64,000 bases of DNA from JAQVCM01 sp040403095 (GCA_040403095.1 JBBALI010000005.1:69943-133942); one strand, 5' to 3'; numbered from the stretch's first letter, positions 51,017 through 60,982 are shown. Notes: a model not told the origin generated them from the letters alone. Made by a program: numbers and translations.

Positions 51017-53452
51017 TTAAAATTCAAAAATGATTCCTATTGTTGGAACGACAGTTTTTGAGTAATTATCTAACACCACCGGCACACCATTTGATCCGTC
51101 CAATTTAATTGGATTTCCATCAGTTGTCAGAAAATCTGAATTGTCTGCATTGCGTTTGAAAGTATAACTAGGTGCACCTTGACTTTTAAAACCCAATACA
51201 TTCTGAATATCAATGTATAAATCCAATGAAGTTCTTTTGAAATTGATTTTCTTATCAACCCTAATATCTAACTGATTGAAAGATTGAAGTCTATTTGTGT
51301 TTAACAAATTGGTATTCAACGTTCCTGTTCCAGTCAACAAATAATTTTGTTGCGAAATATTCAAATCGTAAGGGGTGAAAGGTGTTCCGCCCGCAAAACG
51401 GTATTTTAGACCTAATTCATATCCTTTTCTAAATTTATAACCTAAAGTGGCTGAAAGTAAGTGTCGATTGTCCCATGAAGATGGTAACAATTGTCCATTT
51501 TGTCCTGAATATTTGCTTCTGACGAAAGTGTAACTCACTACATAGAAGATTTTTTTTATCAACTTTTGCTGTATAAAAATTTCCACGCCATACGTTTCTC
51601 CTTTTCCATTGCTAATAACTTTTTCGCTACCAATTGAACCATATTCAGAACCTTGATTGGCCAATGAAACGCCAGTGGCTGCTGAAACTGGATAATTTGC
51701 GTACTGTTTATAAAATCCTTCCACTGTAATTCTCAATGCTTTATTTGGCAAAAACTGTGTTCCTAGTACATAATGGGTTGATTGAATGTACTTCATGTCT
51801 TGATTCACCAAATTACCAGTTTGATCTCTAAAGCCTAACGAGGTGTAAGTTGGAATTTTATAATAATTTCCAATAGAAGCGGTTATATCAAATTTTGAGG
51901 TCAAATGGTAAGCCGCTGACAATCTTGGCGAAAGTGTTTTCAAAGGATTATTTCCTTCTTTCATAAATGAATTCATGTCAGTTCGCAATCCAAGCGAAAG
52001 CAACAATTTTTCTTTGAAGAAATTTTTTGCCACTTGTCCAAAAAGTCCATATTTGAAAAATTCAGTCGCGCTTTGAATTTCAATAATTTGTGCAGGAACA
52101 ATAACATTTCCAGCTGAATCAAGCACATTACTTGACACTTTGTTGAATAAATCAGTATTGTATTTCACGTATTGTGCTGACAATCCGCCAGTAATTTTCC
52201 AACCGTTGATATACTTGTTGATGTCAAAACGGAATTTATTTTCAATTTCTTGTGAAACCAATTTGAATGTTCTATCTGATTCAATTTTCTCTCCTGTCAC
52301 AAACTTATCTAACTGATTATTAAACATATTTCGTGAAAGAGAAAAGTTCATAAATCCTTTTTTAACCTTGCGTTTGAGGTTGAATCCTGTTGTATAATTC
52401 CATTGATTGATGTAAGGAAGTGAACGAATAATGAATACATTTTCAGGCGTTGAATTTTTCGGTGTTGCAAAAGCAAATCGATCGATAGCACCCAAACCAA
52501 TGGCCGTTAAAGTCGTTTTATCATTGATTTTATGCGTTACTTTATATTGAAAATCATAGAAATTTGGACGAATCGGCAAATCGATTAAGCCAAACAATAA
52601 ATCCAAATACGATTTTCTGGCTGACGCTAAAAAGGTTGTTTTTTTGCTGATTGGTCCTTCCAAAGTCAAAACAGATTCCGTAAATCCAGCGCGGATATTT
52701 CCCGAAATTCGTTCAGGATTTCCGTCTCTCTGATTAATAACAAAAGTGGAAGCCAATGCATTGTCATACCTTGCGTCAAAGGCAGACGAGCTCAATTTCA
52801 CATCTTCGATGAAAGAAACATTCAAAATTCCTTGCGCACCACCAGAACTTCCTTGCGTTTGAAAGTGATTCAAAACGGGAATTTCGATTCCATCCAGATA
52901 ATACACATTTTCATTCGGCGCACCACCGCGGATAATAATGTCATTTCGTCCATTACCTCCACTGCTTGAACTGACACCAGGCAAGGTTTGAATAACACGA
53001 GAAACATCAAAATTTCCACCAGGATTGCTCTTGATTTCTTCTGTTGTCAATTGCTGCACTGACAAAGGTGTGATCATGTCTGTTGCAACCGCAGATTTTG
53101 ATTTGTCATTTGAAACGGTCACTTCTCCAATTTCTGTAGTCACGACTTCCATAGGGAAATTCACTACTTGTGCATTTCCGGAAGAAACAACTATGTTGTA
53201 CTTGATTAATGAAACATAACCAGAATAAATCGCTTTGATATTGTAAGTCCCAACTGGAATCTCTAGCTTGTAATTTCCGTCTATATCAGTCTGTGTTTTA
53301 AACTCAGTGCCTTCAACGATAATTGTTCCCGGATAAATGGTTTCTTGGGTGTTTTTGTCTTTCAAGTTACCCAAAATCACACCTTTTGATTGACCAAAAG
53401 AGATTGTGTATAAAAATATGATAAAGAATGATAAAATGTATTTTTTTGACAT
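51017..53452 (-). CDS. TonB-dependent receptor
   Basis: This 811-residue outer-membrane protein has a signal peptide (about 1-20), a CarboxypepD_reg-like domain (GVILGNLKDKNTQETIYPGT, about 24-105), a plug with VIQTLPGVSSSSGGNGRND, IIIRGGAPNENVYYLDGIEI and then a long beta-barrel ending in VPTIGIIFEF. Imported substrate is unknown; no SusD partner is adjacent, so it is not a typical polysaccharide-utilisation locus. No TonB box was sought in detail. Confidence 0.93.
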   Translation of the reverse strand: MSKKYILSFFIIFLYTISFGQSKGVILGNLKDKNTQETIYPGTIIVEGTEFKTQTDIDGNYKLEIPVGTYNIKAIYSGYVSLIKYNIVVSSGNAQVVNFPMEVVTTEIGEVTVSNDKSKSAVATDMITPLSVQQLTTEEIKSNPGGNFDVSRVIQTLPGVSSSSGGNGRNDIIIRGGAPNENVYYLDGIEIPVLNHFQTQGSSGGAQGILNVSFIEDVKLSSSAFDARYDNALASTFVINQRDGNPERISGNIRAGFTESVLTLEGPISKKTTFLASARKSYLDLLFGLIDLPIRPNFYDFQYKVTHKINDKTTLTAIGLGAIDRFAFATPKNSTPENVFIIRSLPYINQWNYTTGFNLKRKVKKGFMNFSLSRNMFNNQLDKFVTGEKIESDRTFKLVSQEIENKFRFDINKYINGWKITGGLSAQYVKYNTDLFNKVSSNVLDSAGNVIVPAQIIEIQSATEFFKYGLFGQVAKNFFKEKLLLSLGLRTDMNSFMKEGNNPLKTLSPRLSAAYHLTSKFDITASIGNYYKIPTYTSLGFRDQTGNLVNQDMKYIQSTHYVLGTQFLPNKALRITVEGFYKQYANYPVSAATGVSLANQGSEYGSIGSEKVISNGKGETYGVEIFIQQKLIKKIFYVVSYTFVRSKYSGQNGQLLPSSWDNRHLLSATLGYKFRKGYELGLKYRFAGGTPFTPYDLNISQQNYLLTGTGTLNTNLLNTNRLQSFNQLDIRVDKKINFKRTSLDLYIDIQNVLGFKSQGAPSYTFKRNADNSDFLTTDGNPIKLDGSNGVPVVLDNYSKTVVPTIGIIFEF

Positions 53453-53506
53453 GTTTCTTTGTTTTTTACTTTACAAGAAACAATTTTTGATAGACTTTGT
53501 TCGAAA

Positions 53507-54538
53507 TCAAAAAATATTCACTTCTCTCTCTAACTCGACGCCAAATTCGGCTGAAATTGATTTCAAGATATTCGTTGATAAATCAAAAATTTCAGTTCCT
53601 GTTGCACCAGCATAATTTACCAAAACCAACGCTTGATTTTTGTGAACGCCATATTTTGCCTCGCTATTTCCCTCGCTTTTAGAGATTGTTTTTCCTTTCC
53701 AACCTGCAGTTTCGATCAACCAACCAGCGGGCATTTTCACTTTTCCTTCACCTGCCGGGTAAGAAGGCGCATCAGGATATTTTGTGCGAATTTTCAAATA
53801 TTGAGATTCTTCAATCACCGGATTTTTGAAAAAACTACCAGCATTTCCTATTTCTTTGGGATCAGGAAGTTTACTTCTTCTGATGGCGATTACTGCATCG
53901 CTGACATCTTTGATGGTCGGATTTTCAATTCCTTTGGATTTCAATTCAACTTCAATTGCACCGTAAGTTGTGTTCAAATTGGATGATTTCGACAATTTAA
54001 AATATACTTGTGTAATGATATATTTCCCTTTTAATTTGCGTTTGAAAACACTTTCTCTGTATCCAAATTCACAAGATTCATTGTCAAAAGTATGAATTGT
54101 TCCAATTTCGATTTCAAATGCTTCTAGTTTTTCAAATACTTGTTTGATTTCAACACCGTAAGCCCCAATATTCTGCATAGGACTTGCTCCCACGCTTCCC
54201 GGAATTAGCGAAAGATTTTCTACTCCTGCAAATCCATTTTCGATGCAAAAAAGGACAAATTCATGCCATGATTCTCCAGCACCAGATTTGACAATGACTT
54301 CATTTTCATTTTCAGAAACGACTTCAATTCCTTTGATTTCATTTCTCAAAACCAATCCATCAAAATGCTTGGTCATTAAGATATTGCTTCCGCCGCCCAA
54401 TACCAAAAGTGGAACATGCCTAAAATCCTCCAACAATTGACTCAATTTTTCAACTGAATCGAAAGTCGAAAAAAAGTGCGCATTCACATCAATGCCAAAA
54501 GTATTGAAAGGTTTGAGACTTATATTTTCTGAAATCAT
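53507..54538 (-). CDS. murB: UDP-N-acetylenolpyruvoylglucosamine reductase
   Basis: This 343-residue flavoenzyme makes UDP-N-acetylmuramate for peptidoglycan. It shows FNTFGIDVNAHFF (substrate entry), VLGGGSNILMT (FAD-binding), GFAGVENLSLIPGSVGASPMQNIGAYG and AGSFFKNP with the catalytic Ser/Glu region near KVKMPAGWLIE. It is of the type I (Escherichia coli-like) form. The ATG lies only four bases after the -7 box, so the mRNA may be leaderless. Confidence 0.95.
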   Translation of the reverse strand: MISENISLKPFNTFGIDVNAHFFSTFDSVEKLSQLLEDFRHVPLLVLGGGSNILMTKHFDGLVLRNEIKGIEVVSENENEVIVKSGAGESWHEFVLFCIENGFAGVENLSLIPGSVGASPMQNIGAYGVEIKQVFEKLEAFEIEIGTIHTFDNESCEFGYRESVFKRKLKGKYIITQVYFKLSKSSNLNTTYGAIEVELKSKGIENPTIKDVSDAVIAIRRSKLPDPKEIGNAGSFFKNPVIEESQYLKIRTKYPDAPSYPAGEGKVKMPAGWLIETAGWKGKTISKSEGNSEAKYGVHKNQALVLVNYAGATGTEIFDLSTNILKSISAEFGVELEREVNIF

Positions 54539-54542
54539 AAAA

Positions 54543-54572
54543 CAAAGATAGTTTGGATTCTTAGAATGACAA
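54543..54572 (-). promoter_or_regulatory. Promoter of murB
   Basis: Minus strand TTG (54,572-54,570), exactly 19-base spacer, TATCTTTG (54,550-54,543), then TTTT and the ATG at 54,538. A start about 6 nt past the box would fall on the start codon itself. Confidence 0.7.
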
Positions 54573-54614
54573 AAATGTAGGAAGGAATTTAAATTTCAAA
54601 AAAATAAGTAAAAG

Positions 54615-54645
54615 CAAAAACCCCAAGATTTACTCGGGGTTTTCT
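54615..54645 (-). terminator. Rho-independent terminator after sppA
   Basis: AAAACCCC and GGGGTTTT with inner AG/CT pairs close a short loop; on the minus strand a T-run follows. It lies 21 bp past the sppA stop and upstream of the murB promoter. Confidence 0.8.
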
Positions 54646-54665
54646 AGAAACAAGGGAGATTGTTT

Positions 54666-56468
54666 TTAATTTAGAACGATTTCATAAGGCATTCTCATTT
54701 GAATTCCTTTCAACTGTTCTAATTTCTTCAATTGTTGGTAATAAAATTTCAATGATTCTGGCATTTCAGAATAAGAAGATTTGATGCTTGCTTGTTCTTC
54801 TTTGGTCAATCCTTCAATCAATTCGAAAATCGGGTCTTCTTTTTTCTCAGGCCAATAACGGATTTTTTGATCTTTGATTCCCGCTTGTTTTGCAGCATAA
54901 TTGATCGCGTCTTTGATTCCTCCAAGTTGGTCAACCAAGCCGATACTCAAAGCATCAGTTCCTGTCCAAACGCGACCTCTAGCGATTTTATTTACTGCGT
55001 CAACTGTCATTCCACGACCTGTAGAAACACGATTTAAAAAGTCTAGGTAAATTACATCGACTTCTTCTTGAATGGTTGTAAATTCTTCAGGAGATAATCT
55101 TCTGTTTGTTGAAAGGACAGCGTGTTTGTTGGTTTGTACCCTGTCAAAAGTCAAACCGAGTTTATTTTGCAACATATTACCAGTAAAAGGAATTACCCCA
55201 AAAACACCGATTGAACCGGTAATGGTAGTTGGTTCAGCAAAAATCCTGGCGGCTGGTGAAGCGATATAATATCCACCAGAAGCGGCAACGTCTCCCATAG
55301 AAACAATGACTTTTTTCTTTTGATTGGCCAATTTCACTTCACGCCAAATTTCATCACTTGCCAAAGCACTTCCTCCGGGGCTATTTACTCGTAAAACGAT
55401 TGTTTTGATGTTTTTATCCAATCTTGCTTCTCGCAAATATTTACAGATTTTAAGAGAAGACAATCCATCACCATCGACAGAAACATCGCCTTCTGCAAGA
55501 ATTACCGCAATATTTGGTTTTCCAAATTTGATGCCCATTTGGTCGTTGTAGAATTTCTTTTTGGCATACTTTTCAAATTCATTGAATTCCAAATCATCGA
55601 CATTTTTTGCACCTGATTTCTTAACTAAAATCGCCAGTACTTCGTCGCGATATTTTGTTGCATCCATCATTTTCAATTTCACTGCATCAACGGCACGGTG
55701 AATTTTCAAATTTTCAGCAATTTCGTTTAGTTCATTCACTGAAATTTTTCTGTCTCGAGAGATATCAATTCTAATGTCGTTCCAAATACTTGACAAATAT
55801 TTTTCAATTTGCAAGCGACTTGAATCGCTCATTTCCGTTCTAAAATATGGCTCAACCGCACTTTTGAAATCGTTGTTTTTACCGCGAATCACTTGCATCT
55901 CAACTTCGAGCATGTCCAAGGTGTTTTTGAAGAACATCAATTCTGTCCCCAATCCAACAAACTCCATGGTTGAATTTGGAAATCCATAAACTTCATTGGC
56001 AGCACTTGAAATGTAATACTCTTTTTGTGTAATCACTTCTCCGCTATTATAAGCAACCACAAATTTTCCTGATTTTTCAAAATCATTGATGGCATTTCTA
56101 ATTTCTCGCGCAGTGGCAAAACCACATTGTAAGTTGTCGATTTCCATGAAAACGCCCTTGATTTTATCGTCCGTTTTCGCTTTTTCCAATCCAAAAAGCA
56201 AGTCACTCAATCCAATTTTATTTTCAATTCCCATTTCCGCGGGATTGAAAGTGGAACTGCTATTTTCTGCGATTTGTCCTTTTAAAGACATGTGCAAAAT
56301 CGTTTTATCTTTGATTGAATAGCTTGGAGTTTCGGTCAAACCGCCGATTACACCGCCAAGAATTAAGAAAAATAAAATCAATCCTAAGATTGAGGCAATC
56401 AACATTGCAACTAAACTGGGCCAAAAAATACGACCAAAAGTTACTTTTTTCTCTTTCATTTCAGACAT
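54666..56468 (-). CDS. sppA: Signal peptide peptidase SppA, 67K type
   Basis: This 600-residue serine protease removes cleaved signal peptides in the membrane. One N-terminal helix (about 14-37) anchors it. The two tandem S49 domains are present: the first has the lysine in EVITQKEYYISSAANEVY, and the second has VNSPGGSALASDEIWREV and the nucleophile serine in MGDVAASGGYYIASPA. Two ATG codons (56,468, 56,459) could start it. Length fits the double-domain form of Escherichia coli. Confidence 0.94.
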   Translation of the reverse strand: MSEMKEKKVTFGRIFWPSLVAMLIASILGLILFFLILGGVIGGLTETPSYSIKDKTILHMSLKGQIAENSSSTFNPAEMGIENKIGLSDLLFGLEKAKTDDKIKGVFMEIDNLQCGFATAREIRNAINDFEKSGKFVVAYNSGEVITQKEYYISSAANEVYGFPNSTMEFVGLGTELMFFKNTLDMLEVEMQVIRGKNNDFKSAVEPYFRTEMSDSSRLQIEKYLSSIWNDIRIDISRDRKISVNELNEIAENLKIHRAVDAVKLKMMDATKYRDEVLAILVKKSGAKNVDDLEFNEFEKYAKKKFYNDQMGIKFGKPNIAVILAEGDVSVDGDGLSSLKICKYLREARLDKNIKTIVLRVNSPGGSALASDEIWREVKLANQKKKVIVSMGDVAASGGYYIASPAARIFAEPTTITGSIGVFGVIPFTGNMLQNKLGLTFDRVQTNKHAVLSTNRRLSPEEFTTIQEEVDVIYLDFLNRVSTGRGMTVDAVNKIARGRVWTGTDALSIGLVDQLGGIKDAINYAAKQAGIKDQKIRYWPEKKEDPIFELIEGLTKEEQASIKSSYSEMPESLKFYYQQLKKLEQLKGIQMRMPYEIVLN

Positions 56469-56704
56469 TTCAAATAATATTATTTCAGGTTCAAATTTAA
56501 ATCCTTTGATACAAACATTTTGAATTATTATACGAATGGCGGTTGGTTGTTATGAATGTCTAGATTGGCAGTTTTTATGGTTAATTTTCCTAATGCAAAA
56601 AGCGATTTGAACTATGAGGAATTTTCATGATTAACAGATTCAAAATCAATTTGAAGAAAAATCAAACCTGAAATTAATATCACTGTACGTTAAGATCAAA
56701 AAAA

Positions 56705-57100
56705 AAAGCAAACCGTAAGCCGGGTTCTGTATCTGCTGAAAACAGCATATCTATCATTTATCTAGTTCCGAAATCACTCGCGGAATCCATCGACCCACCC
56801 TCTGAGTTGGACGAGCAGCCCTTTCATTGGTCTTTCGACCAACATCCCCAGTTTACATGGTCTTTCAGTTCGTGAGGTTTACCTTGCCTCCGATGTTGCC
56901 ACCTGAGCGGTGAGCTCTTACCTCACCTTTTCACCTTTTCTCTCGATAAATCGAAAGTAGTTTTACTTTCTGTGGCACTTTCTGTTCCCAAATCCTTGAA
57001 GAAATGAGACCTTCCCGTTAGGAAGCACGATGCTCTATACTGCCCGGACTTTCCTCTCTTCCAATATAAAATCGGAACAGCGATAGACTGGTTTGCTTTC
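56705..57100 (-). ncRNA. rnpB: RNase P RNA (M1 RNA, type A-like)
   Basis: Read on the minus strand, the ends pair as AAAGCAAACC/GGTTTGCTTT (P1). Core conserved blocks are GAGGAAAGTCCGGGC (CR I), CAGTATAGAGCA, AACGGGAAGG, the ACAGAAAGTGCCACAGAAA region, GGTAAACCTCACGAACTG, the CAACTCAGAGGGTGGGTCGAT region and AGAACCCGGCTTACGG near the 3' end. It processes tRNA 5' ends. The T-run before 56,705 ends transcription. The 56,923-57,105 open frame on the same strand is a shadow. Confidence 0.97.
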
Positions 57101-57102
57101 CG

Positions 57103-57110
57103 CAAAGGTA
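57103..57110 (-). promoter_or_regulatory. -7 element TACCTTTG of rnpB
   Basis: The full TAnnTTTG box sits just before the RNA 5' end; TTA instead of TTG is found at the 19-base spacing. A start near 57,096-57,100 agrees with the P1 helix. Confidence 0.6.
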
Positions 57111-57208
57111 CGATGAATTTGTGAAATTCTAATTCACCACGGATTCAACCAAATAATTCGTTCATCATGACGAAATAATTTTAATTTTGTTCAACTAAAA
57201 ATCACTAC

Positions 57209-58087
57209 ATGATACGAAACAATCCATTTTCAAATTTTATCATTTTAAGTTTTACAGCAGCCGTGCTTTTGTTCCAATTTTCAAGTTGCGACCAAACTCC
57301 TGACAATGCTAAAATCGACCAAGAAACCATTCAAGGAACTTGGCTTTTGCGCAGTATGGTTGGGAGAAAAGTAGAATCGAAATCCGACGACGAAATGATT
57401 ATTGCAGCAGAAAGTAACGAATTGGTGCGCAGAGGTTACAGCTTGTCGTTTTTTGCAGATTCCAAATTCACTGATATTCGTGGAAACGGTGATTATGATT
57501 TCGGAAAATGGACATTAGACCTTGATTCAAAAATAATTATACTAGATGGAAATACAAATAAAACAGAATTTTCCTACAGTTCTAAATTTGAAGATAAACA
57601 CCTGACAATTGAATTAATCAATAAAGACACTGAAGAGAAATTGACATTCGTCAGAATCGGAAAACCTTTGAAGAATTTCAAAGAAGATCAATTCTATTTG
57701 GCAAATAACAAATGGAGAATCAAAGCGAAACATACTGAATCAGAAAATGAATTGAAAGAAAGAATGGCGAACTACATTAAACATGCAGCTTACATTCTGA
57801 AATCTTCTGAAGAACGAAAAGAAGGAACAATTTCTTTTACTTTTTCATTGGGCCCTGTGAAAATTTTGAATGGTGGCATCGGAATTCATCTTTATCGTGA
57901 CATTTCTGAAGAATGGAAATCCACTTTTCTAAACGACGATCAATGTTTTCGAGCTTACCAAATTTACGATAAATACCTTGAAAAAAATGTTTACAACGGC
58001 GCTAGTTCAGGCGATTGGGTGCATGATGACCGATTGATTTTGGAAAGCATTTATGCTGATTTCAAATCCAAACCAATTCCGCAATAA
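57209..58087 (+). CDS. Lipoprotein with lipocalin-like N-terminal domain
   Basis: This 292-residue lipoprotein has a signal sequence ending in LLFQFSSC (lipobox cysteine at about residue 27). Residues about 35-160 have strand patterns of lipocalin-like proteins (IQGTWLLRSMVG, FADSKFTDIRGNGDYDFGKW, FSYSSKFEDKHLTIEL). The last 130 residues show no recognised domain and end IYADFKSKPIPQ. A TAATTTTG box (57,182-57,189) is the likely promoter. Function unknown. Confidence 0.75.
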   Translation: MIRNNPFSNFIILSFTAAVLLFQFSSCDQTPDNAKIDQETIQGTWLLRSMVGRKVESKSDDEMIIAAESNELVRRGYSLSFFADSKFTDIRGNGDYDFGKWTLDLDSKIIILDGNTNKTEFSYSSKFEDKHLTIELINKDTEEKLTFVRIGKPLKNFKEDQFYLANNKWRIKAKHTESENELKERMANYIKHAAYILKSSEERKEGTISFTFSLGPVKILNGGIGIHLYRDISEEWKSTFLNDDQCFRAYQIYDKYLEKNVYNGASSGDWVHDDRLILESIYADFKSKPIPQ

Positions 58088-58192
58088 CTGAAAGAGATGC
58101 AATTCTTTGTTGCTTTTCAACGAGATTTTTTGTTTGCGAAGGAATCCACAAGGTTTTCGCAATAAATTCTTATGATTTCGTAATTAAAGAAT

Positions 58193-58200
58193 TATCTTTG
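58193..58200 (+). promoter_or_regulatory. -7 element TATCTTTG of thrS-infC-rpmI-rplT
   Basis: A full TAnnTTTG box 20 bases before the thrS ATG; the -33 element is weak. Confidence 0.55.
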
Positions 58201-58219
58201 CATTTCAAATTTTTAAAAA

Positions 58220-60163
58220 ATGATTAAAGTAACTCTTCCGGATGGATCGGCTAGGGAATATGAAAATGGCGTATCCGCAATGGATGTTGCCCTGAGTATT
58301 TCTGAAGGATTGGCGAGAAATGTTCTTGCTGCAAAAGTGAATAACGAGGTAGTTGATGCTACCCGAACGCTTCCTGGCGATTGCACCTTGAGTTTACTGA
58401 CGTGGAATGATGCTGAAGGCAAAACTACCATGTGGCACTCTTCTGCGCACTTGATGGCTGAAGCAATTGAATTTTTGTATCCTGGTGTGAAACTGGCGAT
58501 TGGACCTGCCATTGCACAAGGTTTTTACTACGATATCGATTTCTTGGAATATACCATCGTTGAAAAAGATTTGGAGAAAATCGAGCAAAAAATGCGTGAA
58601 TTGGCCAAAGAAAAATTGACTTTCGAAAGAAAAGAAGTTTCAAAAGCAGACGCATTGGCTTATTTTACTGAAAAAGAAGATCCTTACAAGTTGGAATTGA
58701 TTGAAAACTTGGAAGACGGTCAAATCACTTTCTATACACAAGGAAATTTTACAGATTTGTGTCGTGGACCGCATATCCCAAACACTTCGCCAATCAAAGC
58801 AATTAAATTGTTGTCGATTGCAGGTGCTTATTGGAGAGGCGACGAGAAAAACAAACAATTGACGCGTATTTACGGAATCACGTTCCCAAAAGCAGCTGAT
58901 TTGGCTGAACATTTGGAAAAATTAGAAGAAGCGAAAAGACGTGACCACCGCAAATTGGGGAAAGAATTGGAATTGTTCACTTTCTCACAACGTGTTGGAC
59001 AAGGTTTACCATTGTGGTTGCCGAAAGGTGCTGCATTGCGTGAGCGTTTGGAAAATTTCTTGAAAAAAGCACAAAAAAAAGCAGGTTACGAGCAAGTAAT
59101 TACGCCTCACATCGGAAGTAAAGAATTGTACGTAACTTCTGGCCACTACGAAAAATACGGAGCGGATTCATTTCAACCAATCAAAACGCCTGATGCGAAT
59201 GAGGAATTTTTGTTGAAACCGATGAACTGTCCTCACCACTGTGAGATTTTTAAATCAAAACCAAGATCTTACAAAGATTTGCCTGCGCGTTTTGCGGAAT
59301 TTGGAACAGTTTACAGATATGAGCAAAGTGGTGAATTACATGGTTTGACTCGTGTTCGTGGATTTACGCAAGATGATGCACACATTTTTTGCATGCAAGA
59401 GCAAGTGAAAGATGAGTTCAAAAAAGTGATTGACTTGGTATTATACATCTTCAAAACCTTGCATTTCGACAATTTCAAAGCGCAAATTTCTTTGAGAGAC
59501 CCAAATAATCCTTCGAAATACATTGGAAGTGATGAAAATTGGGAAAAAGCGGAAAGTGCGATCATCGAAGCAGCCGCTGAAAAAGGATTGCCAACAATTG
59601 TAGAATATGGAGAAGCAGCTTTCTACGGACCGAAATTGGATTTCATGGTGCAAGATGCACTTGGAAGAGAATGGCAGTTGGGAACAATTCAGGTAGATTA
59701 CAATTTACCAGAACGATTTGAATTAGAATATACAGGAAGTGACAATCAGAAACACAGACCAGTAATGATTCACCGCGCGCCTTTTGGTTCGATGGAAAGA
59801 TTCGTCGCTGTTTTGTTGGAACATTGCGCGGGAGATTTCCCACTTTGGTTGGCTACAGAGCAAGTTGCGATTTTGCCAATCAGTGATAAATTCAACGAGT
59901 ATTCAGAAAAAGTTTCAGAATTGCTAAATAATTCCGATATTCGCGGATTCGTTGACGATAGAAACGAGAAAATAGGTAAGAAAATTCGCGATGCTGAATT
60001 GAAAAAAATCCCATTTATGCTGATAATTGGGGAAAAAGAAGCAGAAACGGAGTTGGTATCTGTGCGTCAAAGACTTCAAGGCGACTTGGGATCGATGAGT
60101 ACTGATGCTTTTACCAAAATTGTCGAAGAAGCTATCCAAAATGAATTAGCAACAAATGCTTAA
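58220..60163 (+). CDS. thrS: Threonine-tRNA ligase
   Basis: This 647-residue class II synthetase has the TGS domain (about 1-60), the editing domain with HSSAHLMAEAI (zinc/His motif), the catalytic core with EFGTVYRYEQSGELHGLTRVRGFTQDD (in parts: GLTRVRGFTQDDAHIF, motif 2) and MIHRAPFGSMERFVAVLLEH (motif 3), and the C-terminal anticodon-binding domain. Length is normal. It leads the conserved thrS-infC-rpmI-rplT operon. Confidence 0.98.
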   Translation: MIKVTLPDGSAREYENGVSAMDVALSISEGLARNVLAAKVNNEVVDATRTLPGDCTLSLLTWNDAEGKTTMWHSSAHLMAEAIEFLYPGVKLAIGPAIAQGFYYDIDFLEYTIVEKDLEKIEQKMRELAKEKLTFERKEVSKADALAYFTEKEDPYKLELIENLEDGQITFYTQGNFTDLCRGPHIPNTSPIKAIKLLSIAGAYWRGDEKNKQLTRIYGITFPKAADLAEHLEKLEEAKRRDHRKLGKELELFTFSQRVGQGLPLWLPKGAALRERLENFLKKAQKKAGYEQVITPHIGSKELYVTSGHYEKYGADSFQPIKTPDANEEFLLKPMNCPHHCEIFKSKPRSYKDLPARFAEFGTVYRYEQSGELHGLTRVRGFTQDDAHIFCMQEQVKDEFKKVIDLVLYIFKTLHFDNFKAQISLRDPNNPSKYIGSDENWEKAESAIIEAAAEKGLPTIVEYGEAAFYGPKLDFMVQDALGREWQLGTIQVDYNLPERFELEYTGSDNQKHRPVMIHRAPFGSMERFVAVLLEHCAGDFPLWLATEQVAILPISDKFNEYSEKVSELLNNSDIRGFVDDRNEKIGKKIRDAELKKIPFMLIIGEKEAETELVSVRQRLQGDLGSMSTDAFTKIVEEAIQNELATNA

Positions 60164-60171
60164 TTAATTGA

Positions 60172-60723
60172 ATGAGAAAAGAACCAAGAAAAAGATTTAC
60201 GCCACGTCAAGAGACTGAGCAACATCGAATTAATAACAAAATTACTTCACGTGAAGTTCGTTTAGTTATTGAGGGTGAGGAACCACAAGTTTTATCAACG
60301 GCTGATGCAATTCGCATGGCTGAAGAGCAAGAAATGGATTTGGTAGAAATTTCGCCAAATGCAGTTCCGCCGGTTTGTAAAATTTTGGATTACCGTAAAT
60401 TCTTATACAACCAAAAAAGAAAGCAAAAAGAGCTAAAAGCGAAGCAAAGTAAAATCGTCATCAAAGAAATCCGTTTTGGACCAAATACTGACGAACATGA
60501 CTTTAACTTCAAATTGGCGCATGCTAAAAAGTTCTTGGAAGAAGGAAGTAAAGTGAAAGCTTACGTTTTCTTTAGAGGAAGAACGATTGTATTTAAAGAC
60601 AGAGGAGAAATTTTGTTGTTGAAATTCGTACAAGAATTAGGCGATTTAGGTGTATTGGAATCGATGCCTAAATTGGAAGGAAAACGAATGATCATCATGA
60701 TTAATCCTAAAAAAGGAAAATAA
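60172..60723 (+). CDS. infC: Translation initiation factor IF-3
   Basis: This 183-residue protein has the N-terminal (INNKITSREVRLVIEGEEP, in part) and C-terminal (GPNTDEHDFNFKLAHAKKFL, in part) IF-3 domains joined by a basic linker (QKRKQKELKAKQSKIVIKEI, in part). It sits 8 bp after thrS and starts with ATG. The N-terminus has a short extension (KEPRKRFTPRQETEQHR). Confidence 0.97.
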   Translation: MRKEPRKRFTPRQETEQHRINNKITSREVRLVIEGEEPQVLSTADAIRMAEEQEMDLVEISPNAVPPVCKILDYRKFLYNQKRKQKELKAKQSKIVIKEIRFGPNTDEHDFNFKLAHAKKFLEEGSKVKAYVFFRGRTIVFKDRGEILLLKFVQELGDLGVLESMPKLEGKRMIIMINPKKGK

Positions 60724-60784
60724 TTGATTGGTTTTGCCAATTGAAAGATGCTATATAGAGGTAACACTTTAAAAACGAAGAGAG

Positions 60785-60982
60785 ATGCCAAAAATGAAAA
60801 CTAAATCCAGTGCAAAGAAGAGATTCACAATCACTGGAAGCGGTAAAATCAAAAGAAAACACGCTTTTAAAAGCCACATTCTTACGAAAAAAACAAAAAA
60901 GCAAAAGAGAAATTTGACACATGCAGGATTGGTTCACAGTGCTGATGAGTCTAATATCAAATTGCAATTGTGCATGAAGTAA
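60785..60982 (+). CDS. rpmI: 50S ribosomal protein L35
   Basis: This 65-residue basic protein (MPKMKTKSSAKKRFTITGSGKIKRKHAFKSHIL, in part) matches L35 and is of normal length. Its stop codon lies within a 6-bp TTCG hairpin (60,981-60,996), the first of three in the rpmI-rplT gap. Confidence 0.96.
   Translation: MPKMKTKSSAKKRFTITGSGKIKRKHAFKSHILTKKTKKQKRNLTHAGLVHSADESNIKLQLCMK

Noticed and set aside
51017..53452. SusC-type receptor of a polysaccharide-utilisation locus
   Set aside because: No SusD or glycoside hydrolase gene is adjacent and the protein is shorter than typical SusC members.
56923..57105. 60-codon open frame on the minus strand
   Set aside because: It lies inside the RNase P RNA and has no protein-like features.
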